Notes under the pieces: model-generated
Database searches by the model: none
Told to the model about the DNA's origin: nothing
The model's input: only the letters and a program-made list of their open reading frames with translations
From: Verrucomicrobiales bacterium
GTDB lineage: Bacteria > Verrucomicrobiota > Verrucomicrobiia > Verrucomicrobiales > V1-33
Reading direction: 5' to 3'
DNA length: 52,076 nt
Assembly (NCBI GenBank): GCA_947460575.1
Contig: CANHIJ010000012.1
Location: 1-52,076 of the forward strand
Shown here: positions 27,389-36,580 of the stretch, piece after piece
How the letters are laid out: each line of letters begins with the position of its first letter
How positions within the stretch are numbered: the first letter of the stretch is position 1
Program-made: the position numbers and the translations under genes

Positions 27389-27890
27389 GGCGCGCGAACT
27401 CCAAGAAGCGGCGGGGTTTGCCGCCGAGTGGGCGCGGCGGGTGCGGGAGTTGCGCAATGAGGAGGGTTATCAAATTCTCTCTCACAAGGACCGCGCCTCC
27501 CTCAAGCCGGGTCAATACCTGATAGAAACCGACAAGCGTGTCCCCGCGTTCGCCCGCTCTATCTCTAAGGAAACCAGGGCCTATGTGCTGGAGCGGAATG
27601 GCTACACTTGTCAGATGTGCGGGGCGGGAGCGGGGGATCAAGACCCCTTTAATCCGGCCCGGAAACTCCGGCTTGCGATAGCTCACATCATCGACAAATC
27701 AAAAGGGGGACTCGATACTCCTAGCAACTTAGTGGCGCAGTGCACCAACTGCAATGAAGGCCTGCAAAACGCGGGTCCCCCCAAGCCCGACCGCGCCATG
27801 CTCATGGGCCACATTCGCCGGGCCACCAAGGACGACCAGCGGCACGTCCTGCAGTGGCTGCGGACGAAGTTTCCCGAGGAAGCGCCCTGA
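27318..27890 (+). CDS. HNH restriction endonuclease with N-terminal winged-helix region
   Basis: The 190-residue protein has a helical N-terminus that looks like a winged helix (LSNVGRVIEARELQEAAG and WARRVRELRNEEGY, residues ~15-52). The HNH nuclease core runs from about 85 to 150: C98-x2-C101, AHI with His123, DTPSNLVAQC with Asn137, and C142-x2-C145. It begins inside the methyltransferase gene, so its translation is probably coupled to and kept below that of the methyltransferase, which protects the host. The recognition sequence cannot be read from the protein. An alternative would be a homing-type HNH, but the partner gene argues for restriction. Confidence 0.88.
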   Translation: MPPKISTKKALLAFLLSNVGRVIEARELQEAAGFAAEWARRVRELRNEEGYQILSHKDRASLKPGQYLIETDKRVPAFARSISKETRAYVLERNGYTCQMCGAGAGDQDPFNPARKLRLAIAHIIDKSKGGLDTPSNLVAQCTNCNEGLQNAGPPKPDRAMLMGHIRRATKDDQRHVLQWLRTKFPEEAP

Positions 27891-28080
27891 AGAACGGAGG
27901 GCGTTCAGCCTTTACGGGGGAGGCAGGGACGTTGGCGCGGGTCCGTGAGCGAGCAGCCAGCGGAGATCCGAGACGCGGTGCATGTCGGACAGGATGAGCG
28001 GGCTGACGGGGACGGCTGATCCGTGCATGGCCTCGCGGCACTCCAGACCAGGCGAACGCCGAAAGGTTCCCCGCGTGGCA
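27891..28080. other. Spacer after the restriction-modification pair
   Basis: No convincing gene. A 38-codon open stretch on the minus strand (about 27918-28030) has protein-like composition (PLILSDMHRVSDLRWLL) but no recognised family, and may be a gene remnant at the edge of the acquired island. Confidence 0.3.
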
Positions 28081-28120
28081 CTAGAAAACCCCGGAGCCTG
28101 ATGGCCCCGGGGTTTCTAGC
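28081..28120 (-). terminator. Terminator of the triple-domain secreted protein
   Basis: CTAGAAAACCCCGG pairs with CCGGGGTTTCTAG (one bulged base) around an 11-12 base loop. On the minus strand a GGGGTTTT segment forms the descending arm. It lies 26 bases beyond the stop at 28146. Confidence 0.65.
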
Positions 28121-28145
28121 GGAATGGTACGGGGGGTGGTTGCCT

Positions 28146-31100
28146 TTAGAGTCGGCGCACCCGCAGGTAAGCGCGGGGAGAGCCTGCTGGAAGGACCCCG
28201 CCGTTGGCCGGATAGAGCGCGGTGATATTTGAATTGAGGGTTGTCGTCCCCGCAGCACCAACAATCACCGGGCCGGGAGCAACATTCCATTTTTGTGGAG
28301 TTCCCGGAGCGCCAGCCTCCATATGGGTGCTGTATTCCAGTTGATAGGTAGCCCCGGCAGTGGAAACAAAAGTGAGAGCGTAGGCCCCGTTCACCGGATT
28401 GGCGGTGAAGTGGGTCACCGGAATGGTTTCTGGGGCGGCGGAGGCGACAAGTTCCAGTAGATCAAAGTCCGCCACGGTAGTGCCCGCCCCCTCCACCAAA
28501 AGAGGGTAATTAAATCCGGGGGAAACCGGAGCCTTGGCGCCAACGACTTCCCACCACGAACCACCACCGCCCTCGAACACCAGGGTCTTGATCGTATAGG
28601 TGCCGACAGCGAGGGTGACCTGACCGATGGTGCGGCTGTTTCCGGTACCTACTTCCACCTGAAGCCGGTTATTGAAGCCGCTCTCCGGCACGGATTCCGT
28701 GAGGATGGCCTGGGCGGTATGATTGCTTTCCAGAATGGAACTCCAGACCGGATTGCCGGGACCTGAAATGTCCATGTAGCCGCCATCATCACCTTGGAAA
28801 CCCAGATTGTAGACGCCAGCCTGGGTGATTACCAAGCTGCCGGTCGCCCGCATCGCGTAGTTGTTATCATCGGCCGCCGTATTCCGGGGAAACGGGTGGT
28901 TCGGTGTGAAGCTGCCATCGGCTCCCGCTTGAGGGTCCGTAAAATTCAGCAGGGGCCAGGTGGTGGTGGTTTTATCAGCATCGAGCAAAGCCTCAGCTGC
29001 GGCAATCGAGCCGAGACTGCCTCCTGCGGTATCCGGCAGGGAGGTTTCCACGCTCCAAGGACCGGCCATGCCAGGAACGACGATGGTGGTGGCAGGGGAC
29101 TTGTATCCCACCGTTCTCCAGCCCTGCGGGGGCTCGGTGCCGTGAGGATATTCCCCGGTGGCGGCGATGAGTTCATACCAGAAACCGCCGCCGCCTTCCC
29201 ATTGGATATATTCCAAATCGTATTCGCCGGCCGCCAGGAATAGGATGCCACGGGTGTTGCTTTCGCCGGTAGGGGCATCAAAAAACAACTCGTTGGGATT
29301 CGACATTTCGAACCGGCCGTTTGCCTGGTTGGCATCGCCGTTGGTCGCCCGCTTGAAGCTGGGGTTGGCTCCCGCCACTGCTGTGACACGCAGCAGAAAC
29401 CCATCATCGCCACGGCCCCAGAAGGTATAGGAGCTACTGGTGGGGACGGAGATGCGCCCCTTGGCGACGGTAACGACCCGGTCATTGTCACCTTGGGGGG
29501 CATTGGGATCGTCATTGAGCAGATCATCTCCCAAAATAGTGCCCGATGCGCCGGTGGTGGACAGGGGGTCGCGGGCATTGAGGGAGCTGCGGAGACTGTC
29601 GAAAGTCAAGTTGTCTCCGTCAGCAGGGGTGCGGACGGTATCCCGCAGGAAAGCGCTCACCTGTTGGAGATTATCCACACTATCGGCGGAGAACCAGGTG
29701 CGCACCCCAAACTTGCCCGCGGCTCCAGGAATGCCAGGAGGGTTGGTGATCCAGCGGGCTTGGTAAGGGACGGCCCGCAGCGCCGGATCACGGGGATTGC
29801 CTAACAGAGTCCAAGTATTGGTATCCCGGTCTGCTCTGAAGGTGCCCGGGGCGGAAGCGACCTCCCATGAAGCACCGCTCGTGCCTTCAAAGGCCACGAA
29901 CTGCACGTCATACGTTCCAGGAGCGGTGAAGTTATAGACGCCTCGGGTATTGGAATCTCCGGTGAAACCAGGGAACACGAGGGTTTGCGGGTCACCTTGG
30001 TCAATGAGGCCTCCACCGGCAAGGGAGACAAACTTGCTTCCAGCCCCGGCCGGGGGCCCACCGCTGATGCGCAGCGCCATTCCGTCATCACTATGGACAC
30101 TGTAAGTGACCGGTCCCGCGGCGGCGATCACGATCTGGGTTTTGGCAATCACCATGATATTGTCATCCGGCCCGTCCAGGTTTCCGATAAAAGGAAGATC
30201 GTTATTAAAATTCCCCCCCGTCCCGGCCTCATCAGGATCGGTGTGATTGATGACCGGGGCGGTGCCGTCCACAATGGCTCCATCCAAGGGATCGGGGTCC
30301 ACTGCAGGCAATGCCGCCGCTGCGGTCACCGCAAGATCCAAGCCCGTGCCCCATCCGATGTCGTTGCGGTATTCCCTCATCCCCCACACGCCTACGGAGC
30401 CAGAAGGCCCGGGGAGGGCCTCCGCTGGGAGATAAGGCGACCGGACGGTGCCGGAGCCGGTGATGTTGTTGTTTTTTTGGTCCTTGGCCGCTAGAGCATA
30501 GGTATGGGTGGAGGCTGGAGCCAGCCCCGTCGCGGCATAAAAAGCGGTGGTGACGCCCGCCGTTTTAGTGACGGAGGTCGGCGCGACGGAAGCCCCATCA
30601 ATGTCCAAGGTGACGGAGGCGGGCTGCACCAAACTGGTAGGATCGTCCACGATCGTGAAGCGGTAACCCGCATTGCTCAGAGTTGCCTCCGTAACCGTGG
30701 CCACCAAATCGAGAGCCGACAGTTCTAAGAGCAGTCCGATGTCGCTTGAGGAAGTCGCATTGCTGCGGACGGAGACTGCCAGGGTGTGCACTCCGGCGGT
30801 GATTGCCGGGACGGCCACGATGATCTTGACATCGTCGGGGGCGGCTCCCGGCTGGAGGCCGGCGGCGCGCAAGGGAAAGCTGAAGCCACCTTCGGTATTG
30901 GTCGTATCGGACGCAAACGAAGTGTAGGTGTCCGCGACGCCATCAGCAATATTAACTGTCGCGATCAGCACTCCATCAAGATAGATGAAACAGCCGTCGT
31001 CACAAACCATCCGGATTGAAGGATCCTTCAGCCCTCCCGCAGGCACACTGAATTCGGTGCGATAGTAGGAGGCGTAGCGTTTGCCTGCGTCGGGCCTGGT

Positions 31101-31484
31101 CAAGGCCGTACCTGGCGCTGTAATGCCATCCACCCCGCCGTAGGCGAACGGTCCGATGCCTGGTCCGGAGTCGGCGCTAGTGGGATTCGTGGGATCCCCG
31201 AAAGTGGACGCCGAGAAGCTGGGACCATCGTAATTCGTGAGAAACTGCGCTTCGGGCAGATACCATGAGGTGATGAAATCCGGGTCGGGGGTACCGTCCT
31301 CCCGTGGGGGCAGGGTGCCCATGGGGTGCAGGAAGTTCCAAGAGTGGTCTTCCTGAATGAGCACCTGCTGGGCCTGACCGGGAAGGCTGAAGGCCAGCAG
31401 GGCGGCGGCACCGGCGGCAAAGAGGGGAACGACTGCGGCAGGTTTCGGGATAACAACGGGATAGCAAATGCGGGAGTTAATCAT
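28146..31484 (-). CDS. Large secreted protein with three repeated PA14/GLEYA-like domains
   Basis: The 1112-residue protein has a signal peptide ending near LPGQAQQ. Residues ~40-260 form a beta-sandwich with a DDGCFIYLDGV loop. Then come three units of about 180-200 residues sharing one pattern: a DDG loop (HSDDGMALRI, RGDDGFLLRV, QGDDGGYMDI), a Thr/Gly strand (SNTRGVYNF, SNTRGILFL, SRTIGQVTL) and a closing FEG or WEGG block ending in W. This resembles PA14/GLEYA carbohydrate-binding folds. The C-terminus (TYQLEYSTHM ... YLRVRRL) is a beta module frequent in verrucomicrobial surface proteins. No catalytic motif is seen. Likely extracellular, sugar-binding or adhesive. Codon use is less G-rich than in neighbouring genes. 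Confidence 0.75.
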   Translation of the reverse strand: MINSRICYPVVIPKPAAVVPLFAAGAAALLAFSLPGQAQQVLIQEDHSWNFLHPMGTLPPREDGTPDPDFITSWYLPEAQFLTNYDGPSFSASTFGDPTNPTSADSGPGIGPFAYGGVDGITAPGTALTRPDAGKRYASYYRTEFSVPAGGLKDPSIRMVCDDGCFIYLDGVLIATVNIADGVADTYTSFASDTTNTEGGFSFPLRAAGLQPGAAPDDVKIIVAVPAITAGVHTLAVSVRSNATSSSDIGLLLELSALDLVATVTEATLSNAGYRFTIVDDPTSLVQPASVTLDIDGASVAPTSVTKTAGVTTAFYAATGLAPASTHTYALAAKDQKNNNITGSGTVRSPYLPAEALPGPSGSVGVWGMREYRNDIGWGTGLDLAVTAAAALPAVDPDPLDGAIVDGTAPVINHTDPDEAGTGGNFNNDLPFIGNLDGPDDNIMVIAKTQIVIAAAGPVTYSVHSDDGMALRISGGPPAGAGSKFVSLAGGGLIDQGDPQTLVFPGFTGDSNTRGVYNFTAPGTYDVQFVAFEGTSGASWEVASAPGTFRADRDTNTWTLLGNPRDPALRAVPYQARWITNPPGIPGAAGKFGVRTWFSADSVDNLQQVSAFLRDTVRTPADGDNLTFDSLRSSLNARDPLSTTGASGTILGDDLLNDDPNAPQGDNDRVVTVAKGRISVPTSSSYTFWGRGDDGFLLRVTAVAGANPSFKRATNGDANQANGRFEMSNPNELFFDAPTGESNTRGILFLAAGEYDLEYIQWEGGGGFWYELIAATGEYPHGTEPPQGWRTVGYKSPATTIVVPGMAGPWSVETSLPDTAGGSLGSIAAAEALLDADKTTTTWPLLNFTDPQAGADGSFTPNHPFPRNTAADDNNYAMRATGSLVITQAGVYNLGFQGDDGGYMDISGPGNPVWSSILESNHTAQAILTESVPESGFNNRLQVEVGTGNSRTIGQVTLAVGTYTIKTLVFEGGGGSWWEVVGAKAPVSPGFNYPLLVEGAGTTVADFDLLELVASAAPETIPVTHFTANPVNGAYALTFVSTAGATYQLEYSTHMEAGAPGTPQKWNVAPGPVIVGAAGTTTLNSNITALYPANGGVLPAGSPRAYLRVRRL

Positions 31485-31573
31485 AGCGAGGAGGAGTAAC
31501 TTTCAACGATGGGGAGACCAACGGGCTAGGCGCAGTGCATTAAATTAGCATTAGGCGCGGCGGGTCTGGGGTG

Positions 31574-31602
31574 CTTTTAAAAAAAGTTCGGTCATTCGTC
31601 AA
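31574..31602 (-). promoter_or_regulatory. Likely promoter of the triple-domain protein
   Basis: On the minus strand TTGACG (31602-31597) is followed after 16-17 bases by TTAAAA/TAAAAG (31580-31574). It sits in an AT-rich island (31540-31660) upstream of the start at 31484. Confidence 0.45.
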
Positions 31603-32254
31603 TTTTTTATTTTGATTTCATTAAATTTAGGGTTGTGTACTATCAGACACTCCTCACCTCCTGTGGCGGTCGCAGGCGTCGTTATGGGTGAGGGGAGCTA
31701 GGTCTTGTTACCAGAGGCGGGGCCGGTATTTTGGAAAAGGATCAAGGCGTGCTGGTAGATTCCCCGCAGGCCAGATCTTTTTGAACCCAGCTTTGGCCCC
31801 CAACCATGCACGGGCCACCCAGCGATCCACTGCATCGCTTTCAACTGCTCGCGCTTGATCGGAGGCGTCGCCCCGCGCCAGTGGCGGATCCTCTGCTCGA
31901 TCAGAGGAGAGCTCAAAAAGGTCGCGTTCCGGGTGAAGGGCACTTCCAGCCGGTGAATCGCCCCGCAGCGCGCCTTCTCGCTCCCGCCAAGCTCACCCCG
32001 CTGCGGCAGGGTGCTCCCCGCAGATGGTCAATATTTCTCCAAAAGCCTGTGGGCGGTCCTTCGCTCCCTGCGCCTGCCGCAGCCTTTGGAAGCGCCGCTT
32101 AACCATCACCCGGCCAGGCCCGCGCGGGCCCAAGCTTTAGTCTACCAAATTCACCACCAGTTCAAATAGGCTCCCTAGGGGTGGGGGCTAGGGGAGGCCC
32201 CGCAGATTCCCCTCCTCTGGGTCTGGGTTTCATGCAGGGTGCGTTTGGGGATTT
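31603..32254. other. Gene-poor spacer
   Basis: After the AT-rich promoter region nothing is recognised. An 81-codon minus-strand frame (31698-31943) has no domain, start context or partner to support it. The stretch may contain degraded coding sequence. Confidence 0.4.
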
Positions 32255-32620
32255 TTAGAGGGCGAGGCCGTAGCGGGCCATGATGGCGCGGGTGAGGGCG
32301 AAGAGGGCGACGGTGAGGGCGGCGCTGGCGCCGAGGGCGCCGTAGAAGCCGAAATGGCGGGCGAGCCAGGGGAAGAGGATAAACATGGGGAGGGTGGGGA
32401 GGACGTACCAGAAGACGAGTTGGGCGTGGGTGGAGACCTTGGCGATGCGGGTGGCGGCCGGGGTTTCGTGGTAGATCCAGATCATGGAGAGCACCGTGAT
32501 GAAGGGCAGGCTGGCGAGGAGGGCGCCGAAGCGGTCGCTGCGCTTCACCACTTCGGTGACGGCGGTGATGAGGGCGGCGCTGAGGACGAGCTTGAAGAGG
32601 GCGAAGGTGGTGATGGGCAT
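32255..32620 (-). CDS. DUF3147 family membrane protein
   Basis: The 121-residue protein is almost wholly hydrophobic with four predicted membrane helices. The family pattern is present: an N-terminal FKLVLSAALITAVTEVVKRS helix, FGALLASLPFITVLSMIW, a HAQLVFWYVLPTLPMF helix and a final TRAIMARYGL. The start is the ATG before PITTF; upstream in-frame codons only translate a tandem repeat. Function is unknown. Confidence 0.88.
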   Translation of the reverse strand: MPITTFALFKLVLSAALITAVTEVVKRSDRFGALLASLPFITVLSMIWIYHETPAATRIAKVSTHAQLVFWYVLPTLPMFILFPWLARHFGFYGALGASAALTVALFALTRAIMARYGLAL

Positions 32621-32677
32621 GGTGCCGCTAATCTGGCCGCGGGCGGCAGGGGGGCAAGGGCGAGGGGCGGAGTGGGA

Positions 32678-32731
32678 AGGATGAAGGATGAAGGATGAGG
32701 GGTGAGGGGTGAGGGGTGAGGGGTGAGGGGC
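32678..32731. repeat. Short tandem repeat
   Basis: Three copies of a gatgaag-type heptamer run into about five copies of ggggtga. It lies between the divergent DUF3147 and fabF genes, where promoters are expected, so copy number could alter spacing. Confidence 0.85.
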
Positions 32732-32845
32732 TGCGCGAGCCGGTTTGACAGGTGGGGATGGCGGGTCTAAGGGGGAGGGACGGCGGACGGGATGAGCTCG
32801 GCCCGCCGTCTTTGCCATTTGTAGCCCCTAGCACCCGCTTTCTCC

Positions 32846-34096
32846 ATGACCGATCGCCGCGTTGTCATCACAGGTATGGGCGTCATTTCCCCGGTGGGAA
32901 ATGATGTCGAAACTTTTTGGAAAAACCTTGTTGCGGGCACTAGCGGGGTGGGACTGGTCACGCAGTTTGACACCGCGGGTTTTGCCTGTCGGATTGGGGG
33001 CGAGGTGAAGGATTTTGACTACGTGCCGTATTTCAAAGTGCCCAAGGATGGGAAGCGGGTGGACCGCTATGCGGGGCTGGGGGTGGCGGCGGCCAAGATG
33101 GCGCTGGACGACTCTGGGGTAGATTTGGGGGCGATTGATCCGACGCGCTTTGGGGTCATGGTGGGCAGTGGGATTGGGGGATTGGCGACGCACGAGGAGC
33201 AGCACACTAACTTGTTACAGAAGGGGCCGAACCGGGTCAGTCCGTTTACGATTCCGATGATGATCAGCAACATTGGGAGCGGGATCATCAGCATGGAGCA
33301 CGGCTTGCACGGGCCGAACATGGTGATCGTGACGGCCTGTGCCACTAGCAATAACAATATTGGAGAGGCCTGGCGGATCATCAAATTTGGCGACGCCGAT
33401 GCCTTTTTGTGCGGCGGGGCGGAGGCCACTATCTTGCCGATGGGGTACTCTGGTTTTGGAAACATGCGGGCGCTTTCGACGCGCAACGACGAGCCGGAGC
33501 GGGCCTCGCGCCCCTTTGACCGGGGGCGGGATGGTTTTGTTATGGGAGAGGGCTCAGGGGTGATGGTGATTGAGGAATTGGAGCACGCCAAGAAGCGCGG
33601 GGCGCGGATTTACGCTGAGGTGGTCGGCTATGGGGTGAGCGGAGATGCCTACCATTTGTCGGCGCCGAACCCCGAGGGGGTGCACGTGGCGCGCTGCATG
33701 GAGATGGCGCTGCGCCATGCCCGGGTGAACCCGGAAGAGGTGCAGTACGTCAATGCCCACGCCACCTCGACACCGATGGGGGACATTTGCGAGACCCGGG
33801 CGATCAAGAAAACCTTTGGGGCCCACGCCAAGAATGGCCTGTTAGTGAGCGCGACCAAGAGCATGACCGGCCACCTGCTCGGAGCGGCGGGGGCCATTGA
33901 ATTGGCGGCCTGCGTCCTAGCGATTCGCGACGGGATTGTGCACCCCACGATCAACTTGGAGGACCCGGACGACGAGTGCGACTTGGACTACGTGGCGCAC
34001 ACCGCGCGGGAGGCCAAGGTCGATGTGGCGATCAGCAATGGGTTTGGCTTTGGAGGCCACAACGCGTCGGTGGTGATCCGGCGGTTTGTGGGCTGA
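32846..34096 (+). CDS. fabF: Beta-ketoacyl-ACP synthase II
   Basis: The 416-residue enzyme has the Cys-His-His triad of the KAS II class: C165 in VTACATSN, H305 in NAHATSTPMGD and H343 in SMTGHLLGAAGA, with Lys338 before it. The start RRVVITGMGVISPVGN and the end SNGFGFGGHNAS are standard. It condenses malonyl-ACP with growing acyl-ACP in fatty acid synthesis in the cytoplasm. Length is normal. The usual acpP neighbour is absent. It converges on dnaB. Confidence 0.96.
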   Translation: MTDRRVVITGMGVISPVGNDVETFWKNLVAGTSGVGLVTQFDTAGFACRIGGEVKDFDYVPYFKVPKDGKRVDRYAGLGVAAAKMALDDSGVDLGAIDPTRFGVMVGSGIGGLATHEEQHTNLLQKGPNRVSPFTIPMMISNIGSGIISMEHGLHGPNMVIVTACATSNNNIGEAWRIIKFGDADAFLCGGAEATILPMGYSGFGNMRALSTRNDEPERASRPFDRGRDGFVMGEGSGVMVIEELEHAKKRGARIYAEVVGYGVSGDAYHLSAPNPEGVHVARCMEMALRHARVNPEEVQYVNAHATSTPMGDICETRAIKKTFGAHAKNGLLVSATKSMTGHLLGAAGAIELAACVLAIRDGIVHPTINLEDPDDECDLDYVAHTAREAKVDVAISNGFGFGGHNASVVIRRFVG

Positions 34097-34120
34097 GGGG
34101 CCGCGGCTTGGCTGAGGGGC

Positions 34121-35572
34121 CTAGATTTCGGAGACGTCGCCTTCGCGGTCTTCGAAGCGCATGAATTCCTTGCGGAAGGTGAGGGGGACGCCGCCGGTGG
34201 GGCCGTTGCGCTGTTTGGCGATGAGGAATTCGGCTTCGCCGGCGGTTTCGGCGCGGGCGTCGTCGTCTTCGGCGTAGTATTCGGGGCGGAAGAGGAGTCC
34301 GACGACGTCGGCGTCTTGTTCGATGGAGCCGGATTCGCGGAGGTCGCTGAGTTTGGGTTTATTGCTGGTGCGGCTTTCGGCGCCGCGGTTGAGCTGGGCG
34401 AGGACGATGATGGGGAGGCTGAGTTCCTTGGCGAGGGCCTTGAGGCCGCTGGAGATTTCGGCGATTTCCTGTTGGCGGTTGTCCTGGGCGCGGCGGCTGG
34501 TGGAGCGGCAGAGCTGGAGGTAGTCGACCATGATCATCTCGATTTTGTGCATCTTGTGGAGGCGGCGGGCCTTGGAGCGGAGGTCGAGGATGGAGAGGGC
34601 GGGGGTGTCGTCGATGAAGATTTTGCTGGCGGCGAGGGCGCTGGCGGCGCGGGTCATGGTTTGGAAGGCGGCCTGGTTGAGGAAGGTGCCGGCCATGAGG
34701 GTGCGCATATTGATTTTGGCGCGGGAGCAAATGAGGCGCTGCACCAGGCTTTCCGCCGTCATTTCCAAGCTGAAAACGGCGCAGGGTCGATTTTGGTCGA
34801 CGGCGACATTTTCCACGATGTTCATGGCGAAGGAGGTTTTGCCCATGGAGGGACGGGCGGCGATGATGATCATTTCGCCGGGGTGGAAGCCGCCGGTCAT
34901 TTCGTCGAGGATTTTGAAGCCGGTGGCGACGCCGCGGATGGCGCCGGGATTAGTGGCGCGGGATTCGAGGTCGTCGATGGCCTTCCAGACGTGTTCCTTC
35001 ATGCTGAGCATGCCCTTTTTGCCGCCGTCGTCTTCGCGGATGCCGAGGATGCGGCTTTCGACTTCGTCGAGGAGGGGGCCGACGTTTTCCTGGTCTTCGA
35101 AGGCGCGGTTGATGCACTCGCTGCAGGAGGTGATGACGCGGCGCAGGGTAGCTTTTTCGCGGACTTGGGTGGCGTAGTGGGTGACGTGGGCCGGGGTGGG
35201 GGCGAAGGTGTAGATTTCGGCCACCGCGGCGGGGCCGCCCACGCTGTCCATCAGCTTGCGGTCCAGGAGGATTTGTTGAATGGAGACGGGGTCGATGGGC
35301 TTGCCGGCGTCGTTTTGCTCCACCAGGAGGCCGTAGAGGGCCTGGTGGGCGGGGACGTGGAAGTGGTCAGGGGTGAGCAATTCCATGGCCGCGCCGATGG
35401 CGTATTCGGGGGCCTGCATCATGCAGCTGAGCACGCCGCGCTCCATGTCGTGGGCGCTGGGAAGGGGGCGGGTGGGGTCGTTCCAGGTGGGGGCCTCGAC
35501 CTTTTGGCGCCATCCTTTGCCCTGCAGGGAGGGGGCGCTGGAGGGAGGGGCGGAGGGGTCGGAGTAGGCCAT
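34121..35572 (-). CDS. dnaB: Replicative DNA helicase
   Basis: The 483-residue protein starts at the ATG before AYSDPSAPP. A Pro/Ser-rich head of about 40 residues is followed by the DnaB N-terminal domain (MERGVLSCMMQAPE) and the RecA-like motor: Walker A ARPSMGKT (239-246), Walker B IMVDYLQL, and the LRESGSIEQDADVV segment near the C-terminus. It forms the hexameric helicase at the replication fork. No intein is present. The end (IAKQRNGPTGGVPLTF) is canonical. The promoter would lie in the 129 bases before the divergent thrH. Confidence 0.96.
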   Translation of the reverse strand: MAYSDPSAPPSSAPSLQGKGWRQKVEAPTWNDPTRPLPSAHDMERGVLSCMMQAPEYAIGAAMELLTPDHFHVPAHQALYGLLVEQNDAGKPIDPVSIQQILLDRKLMDSVGGPAAVAEIYTFAPTPAHVTHYATQVREKATLRRVITSCSECINRAFEDQENVGPLLDEVESRILGIREDDGGKKGMLSMKEHVWKAIDDLESRATNPGAIRGVATGFKILDEMTGGFHPGEMIIIAARPSMGKTSFAMNIVENVAVDQNRPCAVFSLEMTAESLVQRLICSRAKINMRTLMAGTFLNQAAFQTMTRAASALAASKIFIDDTPALSILDLRSKARRLHKMHKIEMIMVDYLQLCRSTSRRAQDNRQQEIAEISSGLKALAKELSLPIIVLAQLNRGAESRTSNKPKLSDLRESGSIEQDADVVGLLFRPEYYAEDDDARAETAGEAEFLIAKQRNGPTGGVPLTFRKEFMRFEDREGDVSEI

Positions 35573-35701
35573 GGTTTTTTCTAGTCGCAGGCGGCGGGGC
35601 AAAGCAAAGCGCAAAGCTAAAAATCGGCTAGCACGATGTGAATAGCCCCGTGAATAACCCTGCCTGGCGGGCTGCGCTGGACAAGGGCGGGGAGGCGTGG
35701 A

Positions 35702-36316
35702 ATGGATGGGGTGATGAAACAAACGCTTGTGGCACTTGATTTGGAAGGGGTGTTGGTCCCGGAGATATGGATTGCGGTGGCGGAGCGCACCGGGATTGCG
35801 GGGCTGCGCCGCACCACGCGGGAGGAGCCGGACTACGACGTCTTGATGCGCTATCGGCTGAGGTTGTTGGAGGAACACGGGTTGAGTTTGGGTTTGATCC
35901 AGGAGGTGATTGGGGGGCTGGAGCCGCTGCCAGGGGCGGTGGCCTTTTTGGAGGAATTGCGCTCGCTGAGTCCGGTGGTGATATTGTCGGACACGTTTGA
36001 GGAATTTGCCCAACCGCTGATGCGGCAGTTGGGGTGGCCGACGCTGTTGTGCCATCGGCTGGAGGTGGCGGAGGGGAAGATAGCGGGGTATCGGCTGCGG
36101 CAGGCGAACCAGAAGCAGCGGGCGGTGGAGGCCTTTCAGGGCTTAAACTATCGGGTGCTGGCGGCGGGGGATTCCTTCAATGACACCGCGATGCTGGGGG
36201 GGGCGGATGCAGGGTTTTTCTTTCGGGCGCCGGAGTCGATCCGGGGGCAGTTTCCGCAGTTTGCCGCCTTTGAGGAGTACGGGGATTTGCTGGCGGCGCT
36301 GCGGGCGGCGTTTTAG
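35702..36316 (+). CDS. thrH: Bifunctional phosphoserine phosphatase/homoserine phosphotransferase
   Basis: The 204-residue HAD-family protein matches ThrH in length and motifs: VALD13LE15GVLVPEIW with nucleophile Asp13, VILSDTFEEF for motif II, and GDSFNDTAML for motif IV. ThrH removes phosphate from phosphoserine and can pass it to homoserine. The first ATG is chosen because a GGGGAGG sequence lies 8 bases upstream; a second ATG four codons later is also possible. No serine or threonine pathway gene is adjacent. Confidence 0.92.
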   Translation: MDGVMKQTLVALDLEGVLVPEIWIAVAERTGIAGLRRTTREEPDYDVLMRYRLRLLEEHGLSLGLIQEVIGGLEPLPGAVAFLEELRSLSPVVILSDTFEEFAQPLMRQLGWPTLLCHRLEVAEGKIAGYRLRQANQKQRAVEAFQGLNYRVLAAGDSFNDTAMLGGADAGFFFRAPESIRGQFPQFAAFEEYGDLLAALRAAF

Positions 36317-36580
36317 GGGCAGGTCTTGACGGCGGAGCGGGCGGGGGAAACATGGCCCCGAAAAACGGGAGGCGCCCCTGGTCCGGCGCGCGGCCCGCGC
36401 GGTCCGCGTTGGGCCCATGGTCGCGGCAGGGTCGCGTGCCGCCGGGCGGATCGGAGGGTCGGCTGGGGTTTTGCGGGTGCTCTTTTGGTCCATTGAGAAA
36501 GGCGGTCGGTCCCGACTTGAGGGGGATTCATCCATTGGGGCTCGACGGGCGGGGGCGACTTTGCTTCTGAGAGCACTCTC

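Noticed and set aside
27318..27890. Homing endonuclease or retron-type HNH
   Set aside because: Direct overlap with an m5C methyltransferase and no intron or reverse transcriptase favour a restriction enzyme.
31698..31943. 81-codon minus-strand frame
   Set aside because: No family, no start signal and no neighbour support; listed only as part of a spacer.
34316..35584. 422-codon open frame opposite dnaB
   Set aside because: Shadow of dnaB caused by high GC; no recognised motif.
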